A stretch of 5,685 nt of DNA from Actinomycetes bacterium. Lineage in GTDB: Bacteria; Actinomycetota; Actinomycetes; Actinomycetales; JAJYRW01. The position numbers and the translations under genes were made by a program. Numbering within the stretch: the first letter of the stretch is position 1; every line of letters begins with the position of its first letter. The notes under the pieces were generated by a model. That model had not been told where the DNA came from and searched no databases. It worked only from the letters and a program-made list of their open reading frames with translations. The DNA is taken from assembly GCA_021793895.1 (NCBI GenBank), contig JAJYRW010000108.1:1-5685 (forward strand). Direction: 5' to 3'. Below are positions 1 through 4,746 of this stretch, one piece after another.

Positions 1-1
1 G

Positions 2-253
2 GTGACGGTCGGTTTGAACTGGGAAGAAACCTCGGTGCGGTTATTGATTCAGGACGACGGGCGGGGGGCTGCCGCTGCCAGCGATCACGTGGGGCATGGA
101 CTACTGGGCATTCGGGAGCGGGCGGGCCTTTTCGGCGGGACCGTGTCGATAGGGCCGCGGCCCGGAGGTGGGTTTCAGGTCGAGTTTGAACTGCCACTTC
201 CAGAAAAATACGTACCAAGTGAAGAGGAGATTCGGTGGCAAACACCGATGTAG
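2..253 (+). CDS. Sensor histidine kinase, C-terminal end (partial, 5' end outside window)
   Basis: This is the last part of the ATP-binding (HATPase_c) domain of a sensor kinase that autophosphorylates and passes phosphate to the adjacent regulator. Visible are the G1 box (IQDDGRG, about residues 16-22 of the fragment) and the G2 box with its typical extension (GHGLLGIRERAGLFGG, about 32-47), then the final strands (GGGFQVEFELPLP) and a short polar tail. The GLLGIRERA form is characteristic of the HisKA_3/NarL-type kinases that pair with LuxR-type regulators. The N box, phospho-accepting histidine and sensor region are upstream of the window, so the signal cannot be read. The first codon is GTG, but the frame is open to the window edge, so it is not taken as a start. 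The TAG stop lies 19 bases inside the next gene, which suggests translational coupling. Confidence 0.93.
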   Translation: MTVGLNWEETSVRLLIQDDGRGAAAASDHVGHGLLGIRERAGLFGGTVSIGPRPGGGFQVEFELPLPEKYVPSEEEIRWQTPM

Positions 254-939
254 CAGCGCCCATCCGCATTTTGCTGGTTGATGATCAACAGCTCGTGCGC
301 GCCGGCTTTCGAATGGTCATTGATTCCCAGCCCGATATGGAAGTCATTGCCGAGGCCAATGACGGGCGCGAAGCAGTGACCTTGGCCGAGGGGTTTTTGG
401 CCCCCGGCGGCGCCGGAATCGACGTGGTGTTGATGGACGTGCGCATGCCCGAAGTGGACGGAATTGCCGCCACTGAGCAGATTTTGCAACTCGACGCGAA
501 AGAAACGCGCGTCATCATGCTTACCACCTTTGATTTAGATGAGTACGTGCTGCGCGCCATTAAGGCCGGAGCGTCCGGGTTCTTGTTGAAGGATGCCCTG
601 CCCGAAGAAATGCTTACCGCGATCCGCACGGTCCATGCCGGCGATGCCGTAATTGCGCCTTCTTCTACGCGCCGGCTAATTGCGCATCTGTCTGATGTGC
701 TTCCCGATGGGGAGCCGGTGAATGCCCAGGTGCTGGATTCACTTACCGATCGGGAGAAAGAAGTTCTTATTTTAATGGCCCGCGGCCGGTCGAACACCGA
801 GATCGGTTCGGACCTGTTTGTTTCCAACGCCACCGTCAAAACGCATGTGGGCCGGATCCTGGCGAAGTTGCAGGCCCGGGATCGGGTCCAGGCCGTGGTG
901 ATCGCCTATGAAACCGGGCTCGTGCGACCCGGGACTTAG
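235..939 (+). CDS. Two-component response regulator, NarL/LuxR family
   Basis: A 234-residue DNA-binding regulator, the expected partner of the overlapping kinase. The receiver domain (about residues 10-130) has the acidic pair D16-D17, the phospho-acceptor D68 in LMDVRMPEVDG, the switch T97 and K119 in FLLKDA. The LuxR/GerE helix-turn-helix (about 168-232) has LTDREKEVL, then TEIGSDLFVSNATVKTHVGRILAKL as its recognition region. The start is GTG at 235, chosen because GAGGAG lies at 224-229, five bases upstream, and because the receiver domain begins straight after a short N-terminal tail. A small oddity is a Gly/Pro/Ala-rich loop (APGGAG, residues 56-61) before the third strand, slightly longer than in most relatives. 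By context it is LiaR/VraR-like, probably controlling the ABC transporter downstream. Family assignment is firm; the target and signal are inferred. Confidence 0.96.
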   Translation: MANTDVAAPIRILLVDDQQLVRAGFRMVIDSQPDMEVIAEANDGREAVTLAEGFLAPGGAGIDVVLMDVRMPEVDGIAATEQILQLDAKETRVIMLTTFDLDEYVLRAIKAGASGFLLKDALPEEMLTAIRTVHAGDAVIAPSSTRRLIAHLSDVLPDGEPVNAQVLDSLTDREKEVLILMARGRSNTEIGSDLFVSNATVKTHVGRILAKLQARDRVQAVVIAYETGLVRPGT

Positions 940-983
940 GCGCGCGGTTCGTGCGGGCGCCCAATCTGGCGCCCGGGACTTAG
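928..983 (+). repeat. Direct repeat CCCGGGACTTAG, first copy at the regulator stop codon
   Basis: CCCGGGACTTAG occurs at 928-939, where it encodes the last residues and stop of the regulator, and again at 972-983, 44 bases later. The match extends leftwards as GCGACCC versus GCGCCC with one base missing. A shorter core, GGGACTT, occurs a third time at 1023-1029. The pattern suggests a partial duplication of the gene's 3' end, or a recurring protein-binding word. Confidence 0.6.
954..975 (+). terminator. GC-rich hairpin after the regulator gene, possible terminator without T run
   Basis: CGGGCGCC (954-961) and GGCGCCCG (968-975) form a perfect 8-base-pair, all-GC stem around the loop CAATCT, 15 bases after the regulator stop. 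A second hairpin follows at once: CCGCC+AGGCG (984-993) pairs with 1002-1014 as ten base pairs with a three-base bulge (1007-1009) and an eight-base loop. Neither is followed by a T run. T-less GC-rich hairpins have been proposed as terminators in Actinobacteria, so this pair may end the two-component operon. It could equally be a regulatory structure. Confidence 0.4.
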
Positions 984-1008
984 CCGCCAGGCGGTATTTA
1001 GCGCCTGC

Positions 1009-1043
1009 CGGCGGAGCGGAAAGGGACTTGCGGCGGAGCGGAA
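1009..1043 (+). repeat. 13-base direct repeat, 22-base period
   Basis: CGGCGGAGCGGAA is present twice without mismatch, at 1009-1021 and 1031-1043, separated by nine bases that include GGGACTT. A 22-base period is close to two turns of the DNA helix, so both copies would face the same side. That fits tandem sites for a dimeric regulator upstream of the transporter genes, but it could also be a chance slippage product in GC-rich DNA. The first copy overlaps the 3' arm of the hairpin at 984-1014. Confidence 0.5.
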
Positions 1044-1136
1044 TCGGGCCGGCGTCCACCTACAGGACTACGCCGGATTTCCGCCCTGCGGTTGATGCGA
1101 AAAGCGGTGCATCCTTCGTAGTGTTTTAGTTACTGG

Positions 1137-1147
1137 CCCACTGTGGG
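1137..1147. promoter_or_regulatory. Small perfect palindrome upstream of the ABC operon, possible operator
   Basis: CCCAC-T-GTGGG is a perfect inverted repeat centred on T1142, flanked by TTAC (1130-1133) and GTAA (1147-1150), which are also mutually inverted though offset by four bases. It lies about 65 bases before the ATPase start in the AT-richer half of the gap, where an operator would be expected. LuxR-type regulators commonly bind short dyads, but the binding word of this regulator is unknown, so the role is inferred. Confidence 0.3.
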
Positions 1148-1165
1148 TAATTCGCAGTCAAATTA

Positions 1166-1189
1166 TGCGGGCATCCGCAGGCCGTTTTT
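1166..1189 (+). other. Weak stem-loop followed by T5 in the transporter leader
   Basis: TGCGG (1166-1170) pairs with CCGCA (1175-1179) around GCAT, and five bases later comes TTTTT (1185-1189), just ahead of the ribosome binding site. This has the outline of a small intrinsic terminator or attenuator in the 5' leader, but a five-pair stem is weak and the spacing to the T run is long, so chance is a real alternative. Confidence 0.2.
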
Positions 1190-1210
1190 AACCTCGGAAG
1201 GATTTTTTAA

Positions 1211-1954
1211 ATGAGCGCTCCCGCTCCCGCCGTTGTAGCTCGTGGCCTGGCAAAGGTCTACGGCTCCGGCCCCAATGCTGTCACCGCGCTTGATGGCGTG
1301 GATATTGAGTTTGCCGCAGGGGAATTCACGGCGATCATGGGCCCGTCTGGCTCCGGTAAGTCCACTCTCATGCACCTGCTGGCGGGCCTGGATTCCGCCA
1401 CCTCCGGTCAGGTGTTCTTGGGCGATACCGAAATCACGAGTTTGGACGACGCTCCGCTCACCCGGTTGCGCCGCGACCGGGTGGGCTTTGTGTTCCAATC
1501 GTTCAATTTGCTGCCAATGTTTACTGCGCAACAAAACATTGAGCTGCCGTTGGAACTGGCCGGACGCAAAGTCGACAACATGTGGCTGGCCCAGTTGGTG
1601 GAAACACTGGGAATTAAGGATCGCCTCACGCACCGGCCGTCGGAACTCTCCGGGGGCCAACAGCAGCGCGTAGCGATTGCGCGCGCACTTTTAACCCGCC
1701 CCGAAGTGGTATTTGCAGACGAACCCACCGGTAATTTGGACTCTCGTTCCGGGGCGGAAGTGCTGTCATTTTTGCGCCAGTCGGTGCGGGAATTCGAACA
1801 AACCGTAATCATGGTTACGCATGATCCCGCAGCTGCTGCCTATGCCGATCGGGTGGTGTTGTTGGCGGACGGCAAAATTGCCGGGCACATTACGGACCCC
1901 ACCTCTGACTCGGTCCTGGCAGGCCTCGATGCGCTCCGGACGGTGAGCATCTGA
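1211..1954 (+). CDS. ABC transporter ATP-binding protein, MacB/LolD type
   Basis: A 247-residue cytoplasmic ATPase that would drive the permease encoded immediately downstream. All catalytic elements are intact: Walker A GPSGSGKST (44-52), Q-loop Q96 in VFQSFNLLP, signature LSGGQ (146-150), Walker B VVFADE with catalytic E171, D-loop GNLD (174-177) and H-loop H204 in VTHDP. The QSFNLLP and DEPTGNLD forms are typical of the group that works with FtsX-fold permeases (MacB, LolD, FtsE, BceA relatives). Length is normal, with a short C-terminal extension after about residue 225. The ATG start is supported by GGAAGGA at 1196-1202, eight bases upstream. The TGA stop shares its last base with the permease ATG (TGATG), so the two are translationally coupled. 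The substrate cannot be told from this subunit. Confidence 0.97.
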   Translation: MSAPAPAVVARGLAKVYGSGPNAVTALDGVDIEFAAGEFTAIMGPSGSGKSTLMHLLAGLDSATSGQVFLGDTEITSLDDAPLTRLRRDRVGFVFQSFNLLPMFTAQQNIELPLELAGRKVDNMWLAQLVETLGIKDRLTHRPSELSGGQQQRVAIARALLTRPEVVFADEPTGNLDSRSGAEVLSFLRQSVREFEQTVIMVTHDPAAAAYADRVVLLADGKIAGHITDPTSDSVLAGLDALRTVSI

Positions 1955-4545
1955 TGCTGCGAGTGTCACTTGCGCAAATGCGGCGCAGTGCCGGACGCCT
2001 CATTGCAGCAGGAATTGCCATTGCTATTGGCACGGCATTCGTGGCCGCCTCCCTATTTGGCGGATCGGTCATTTCTGCGACAACGGCGCGCTCCCTCACC
2101 GCGGAACTAGGCGATGCCGACATCGTTGTGCAGGGGCATGCGACCACGAGTGAAATGGCGAGCGAAATCGCCGATATACCCGGCGTGGATACTGCCTTTG
2201 GTCGCGTTTCCGCCTTTGAAGAGGTCAGTTTTGAAGGGCGAACCGAGTACACACTGGTTCAAACGCCCGCTCCCAGTGCAAAACTGGAAGTTTTAACAAT
2301 TGAGGCGGGGGAAGCGCCGGCCGCACTGGATGAAATCGCGCTTCCCGTCGACACGATGAATCGGTTGCACATCGAAATTGGCGATGAAGTAACCGTTCCC
2401 ATTTACACCTACACAGAAGATGAAAACGGCGCGCCAACCGAGGAAAAAACGGAGCGCGCACTAACCGTCACCGGCTCCACAGCAGACCCCAACGGCGCAT
2501 ACATCAGTTATGGCGGCGCCGCGCTGGTAACACCTGAAACGCAAAGCGAGTTCCTTGGCGCAGATGCCGATTATCCGCCAGAAAACATCACCGTTGCGGT
2601 TTCTGAAGACGCGAGTGTTGCTGACGTCAAGCAGGAGATTTCCCAGCGCTTCGCCAGCGAGGATGACGGCGTCATCGTGCGCACCGCATCGGAGCAAGTT
2701 GAAGCGGCCACCGCCGAGGTAACTGGCGATACCAACATCCTCTTGGTCGTAGTTTTGGCCTTTGCCGTGGTGGCGCTGTTTGTTGCGGGCTTGGTAATTA
2801 CCAATACATTCCAAGTTCTAGTTGCCCAGCGCACCCGGCAATTAGCGCTTTTGCGGTGTGTGGGTGCTACGAAGTCGCAAGTTTCGCGTTCCATCACACT
2901 GGAGTCGTTCATATTGGGGCTCATCGCCTCGGTATCCGGCCTGGCATTGGGCGCGGCACTAATCCAGGGGACATTAACTATCCTTTCGCGCCAAGACATC
3001 GGCGTACCCCTGCCCGAGGCGATCACGCTTTCGCCGGTGAACATCCTGGTGCCGATTTTGACGGGAACGATCGTGACGCTGCTGGCGGCGCTCGGTCCGG
3101 CCCGGGCAGCCACCCGGGTTGCTCCTTTAGCGGCGCTGCGCCCGGCCTCATCGCCAGAAGTACGCTCCAAGGCCGGTCGGTTCCGCTTAGTGATCTCTTT
3201 GCTGGGCATGATTGGTGGCGGCGCGCTGCTCGTATTGGGTGTGGTGCTGGCGAAGCAAGAACCGCTGCTGGGCTTTTTCGTTGCCGTATTGGGCGGAATG
3301 GCATCCTTTATCGGCGTCATCATCGGTGGGGTATTTGTGATCCCGAAGGTCGTGGGCTTTTTCGGCGGCCTGCTGGGGCGGATGACCGGTGCTACTTCAA
3401 AAATTGCAACGGCCAACACCGTGCGCAACCCGCGCCGAACAGCCGCAACCGCTACCGCGCTCCTCATTGGGGTCACGCTGGTGACCATGATGAGCACGGG
3501 CGCAGCGATCGCCCGCACGACGCTCAACAGCGCGCTAATCGACCAATTCCCCGTCGACGTTGCGATCGGGCAAACCGTTCACAACTCCCCGGTAATCGAT
3601 GGGCGAATCGCACCGGAAATGGCGAAGTTAACGGGTATCGAATCCGTAGCGGAGTTGCCCACCGCGCCGGTAGATGTGGAGATCACTGGCGGAGGCGGGA
3701 TCATCCAATCCACCTCGATGAGCGCCACGGGTGTTGATCAGGCGGCGGCGGATGTCGTTGCAAATGACGGCAGCCTTCCCGTTGCTCGCGGTGAGGTTTT
3801 GGTTGGCAACAATTCCGGTAACGAATTGGCTATGTGGAGCGAAGATCCGGCTGAAACAATCATCGTCTCCGGCCCGGATGGCGACGTTACTTTGGAGGTC
3901 GTTGGAACCACCCACTACACGCAACAGGGCCTGTTACTCAACGACCAGGACTTCGAAGAGATTGCCGGTGACGCCGAAATTCACGCGCTGTGGATGAGCA
4001 CGGATGACGCCCACCCGGCAGTCGATACCTACAACTCCGTAAATGAGCGGCTCAGCGAGCTCACAAGCGACACCGAAAGTAACTACCTAGTTACCGGTTC
4101 GGCCGTCGAACGTGGAATGTTCGAGCAGATTATCGACACCCTGCTGCTTATTGTTGTTGGCTTATTGGCAGTTGCGGTGATCATTGCCCTCATCGGAGTG
4201 GCCAACACCCTCTCGCTGTCGGTGATTGAGCGGCGCCGAGAATCCGCGCTGCTGCGCGCACTGGGTCTCACCCGGGGCCGCTTACGCCTCATGCTGGCGA
4301 TCGAGGCACTGCTCATCACCGGAGTGGGCGCACTATTAGGTGTGGTGCTCGGATTGATCTACGGCTTTGCCGGCGCGTCAGTGATTTTCGGGGAAATGAC
4401 CACCACCGGTTTACAACTAACCATTCCGTGGCGCGATATTGCGCTCGTTCTGATCGTTGCCCTGCTAGCCGGGCTGTTGGCCTCAGTTATGCCGGCGCGC
4501 TCGGCCACTAAAACACCTCCCGTCGCGGCACTGGCCGAGGACTAG
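1954..4545 (+). CDS. ABC transporter permease with two FtsX domains
   Basis: An 863-residue membrane protein, partner of the upstream ATPase. About ten membrane helices are visible: near 16-36, 262-283, 317-337, 363-381, 411-433, 439-463, 496-518, 730-750, 784-806 and 829-846. Two large acidic, probably extracytoplasmic domains lie at about 40-258 and 520-728. The two halves are related: each has LLR-x-x-G-x-T followed by a glutamate that begins a helix (299-317; 766-784) and ends in PAR-x-AT-x-x-x-P-x-x-AL (382-395; 847-860), the FtsX-domain pattern. NPRRTAATATAL (492-503) opens the second half. This duplicated layout resembles YbbP-like and many actinobacterial FtsX permeases. By family and by the two-component neighbour, it may export or extract lipids, peptides or antimicrobials at the envelope; the substrate is unknown. 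No MacA-like adaptor gene lies beside it. It ends in TAG, and no frameshift is seen. Confidence 0.95.
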   Translation: MLRVSLAQMRRSAGRLIAAGIAIAIGTAFVAASLFGGSVISATTARSLTAELGDADIVVQGHATTSEMASEIADIPGVDTAFGRVSAFEEVSFEGRTEYTLVQTPAPSAKLEVLTIEAGEAPAALDEIALPVDTMNRLHIEIGDEVTVPIYTYTEDENGAPTEEKTERALTVTGSTADPNGAYISYGGAALVTPETQSEFLGADADYPPENITVAVSEDASVADVKQEISQRFASEDDGVIVRTASEQVEAATAEVTGDTNILLVVVLAFAVVALFVAGLVITNTFQVLVAQRTRQLALLRCVGATKSQVSRSITLESFILGLIASVSGLALGAALIQGTLTILSRQDIGVPLPEAITLSPVNILVPILTGTIVTLLAALGPARAATRVAPLAALRPASSPEVRSKAGRFRLVISLLGMIGGGALLVLGVVLAKQEPLLGFFVAVLGGMASFIGVIIGGVFVIPKVVGFFGGLLGRMTGATSKIATANTVRNPRRTAATATALLIGVTLVTMMSTGAAIARTTLNSALIDQFPVDVAIGQTVHNSPVIDGRIAPEMAKLTGIESVAELPTAPVDVEITGGGGIIQSTSMSATGVDQAAADVVANDGSLPVARGEVLVGNNSGNELAMWSEDPAETIIVSGPDGDVTLEVVGTTHYTQQGLLLNDQDFEEIAGDAEIHALWMSTDDAHPAVDTYNSVNERLSELTSDTESNYLVTGSAVERGMFEQIIDTLLLIVVGLLAVAVIIALIGVANTLSLSVIERRRESALLRALGLTRGRLRLMLAIEALLITGVGALLGVVLGLIYGFAGASVIFGEMTTTGLQLTIPWRDIALVLIVALLAGLLASVMPARSATKTPPVAALAED

Positions 4546-4555
4546 GAGCACCAAA

Positions 4556-4562
4556 AAGGAGG
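4556..4562 (+). promoter_or_regulatory. Orphan strong Shine-Dalgarno sequence
   Basis: AAGGAGG is a full match to the 16S rRNA anti-Shine-Dalgarno, eleven bases after the permease stop. The only start codon at proper distance is TTG at 4571-4573, eight bases away. It opens a 45-codon frame ending at TGA 4706-4708, the same frame that later encodes the FHA protein. The peptide (about MLGSPAPTLAHPRLARG, continuing through WRVAIHIRVAGVLIYSLL) has no domain I recognise. It may be the old start of the downstream gene, a leader peptide or chance. Confidence 0.4.
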
Positions 4563-4575
4563 GCTAAGACTTGCT

Positions 4576-4592
4576 TGGGAGCCCGGCTCCCA
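4576..4592. repeat. 17-base perfect palindrome
   Basis: TGGGAGCC-C-GGCTCCCA is perfectly symmetric around C4584. As RNA it gives a six-pair stem with loop CCCGG. It begins 13 bases after the orphan Shine-Dalgarno sequence and precedes the long hairpin by eight bases. There is no T run after it. It could be a protein-binding site or part of a compound terminator. Confidence 0.5.
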
Positions 4593-4600
4593 CGCTGGCG

Positions 4601-4670
4601 CACCCGCGGCTCGCACGTGGATCCAACTGGAGGGTCGCGATCCACATACGAGTCGCGGGTGTTCTTATCT
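4601..4670 (+). terminator. Long two-part hairpin with T-rich tail, probable terminator of the ABC operon
   Basis: CACCCGCGGCTCG (4601-4613) pairs with CGAGTCGCGGGTG (4649-4661) over 13 positions, twelve Watson-Crick and one G-U. After a symmetric three-by-three internal loop, GTGGATC (4617-4623) pairs with GATCCAC (4639-4645), leaving a 15-base loop. The two stems are in register, so 20 of 23 opposed positions form Watson-Crick pairs in these helices. The hairpin starts 55 bases after the permease stop and is followed by TTCTTATCT, which is T-rich but not a pure T run. Terminator is the simplest reading; its size is more than a terminator needs, so a structured RNA or a recombination-type inverted repeat is possible. 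Confidence 0.55.
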
Positions 4671-4684
4671 ACAGCCTTTTGCGC

Positions 4685-4704
4685 CGGGGGGCCGCGCCTC
4701 CCCG
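4685..4704 (+). other. GC hairpin with G6 run abutting a short reading frame
   Basis: CGGGGGG (4685-4691) pairs with CTCCCCG (4698-4704), six Watson-Crick pairs and one G-U, around the loop CCGCGC. It ends one base before the ATG at 4705. If this ATG is used, the hairpin would cover its upstream region, where no Shine-Dalgarno sequence is visible. Confidence 0.35.
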
Positions 4705-4746
4705 ATGAGCCAGCACACTGACAAGCGTGAGCTCGTTCTTCATTGA
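4705..4746 (+). other. 13-codon reading frame overlapping the FHA gene start
   Basis: ATG at 4705 encodes MSQHTDKRELVLH and stops at TGA 4744-4746. The frame is one base out of step with the FHA frame. The text RELVLH would fit well as the first strand of an FHA domain followed by the downstream DVIAGPAAGG, so this may be the true N-terminus separated by a one-base insertion or by +1 slippage. It could also be a leader peptide or chance, and it has no clear ribosome binding site. Confidence 0.3.

Larger units (their letters stand above)
940..1210. other. Structured intergenic region between regulator and ABC transporter
   Basis: These 271 bases hold no convincing gene. The one open frame crossing it (908-1129, + strand) is rich in Arg, Ala and Gly, shows no recognisable domain and overlaps hairpins and repeats. 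From left to right the gap contains a hairpin (954-975), a bulged hairpin (984-1014), a 13-base direct repeat (1009-1021 and 1031-1043), a short palindrome (1137-1147), a small stem-loop with a T run (1166-1189) and the ribosome binding site GGAAGGA at 1196-1202. The last 80 bases are more AT-rich and are the likely promoter side of the transporter genes. No -35/-10 pair of good quality and spacing could be picked by eye. Confidence 0.6.
4546..4726. other. Structured gap between permease and FHA/EssC-like gene
   Basis: About 180 bases without a clear gene. In order they hold a perfect Shine-Dalgarno sequence (4556-4562), a 17-base palindrome (4576-4592), a long two-part hairpin with a T-rich tail (4601-4670), a G6 run in a third hairpin (4685-4704) and a short reading frame (4705-4746). 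The reading frame of the FHA protein is closed by TGA at 4706-4708. Upstream of that stop the same frame is open back to TTG at 4571 (45 codons), but its product overlaps the palindromes. A promoter for the FHA gene was not identified with confidence; TATCTA at 4666-4671 is a possible -10 without a convincing -35. Confidence 0.6.

Noticed and set aside
235..253. 19-base overlap between kinase and regulator genes as an anomaly
   Set aside because: Short overlaps are normal for kinase-regulator pairs; the GTG start is supported by its ribosome binding site.
908..1129. 73-codon + strand frame after the response regulator
   Set aside because: Its start lies inside the regulator gene, it has no ribosome binding site or recognisable domain, and it runs across the hairpins and direct repeats, so it is treated as a chance frame in GC-rich DNA.
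2571..3527. 318-codon minus-strand frame inside the permease
   Set aside because: It is antisense to a clearly real FtsX-type gene, its product is low-complexity (Ser, Thr, Ala, Arg) without a domain, and long antisense frames are common opposite GC-rich genes.
2856..3737. 293-codon + strand frame overlapping the permease
   Set aside because: Its product is rich in Arg, Gly and His with no domain, while the overlapping permease frame carries the conserved FtsX motifs and membrane helices.
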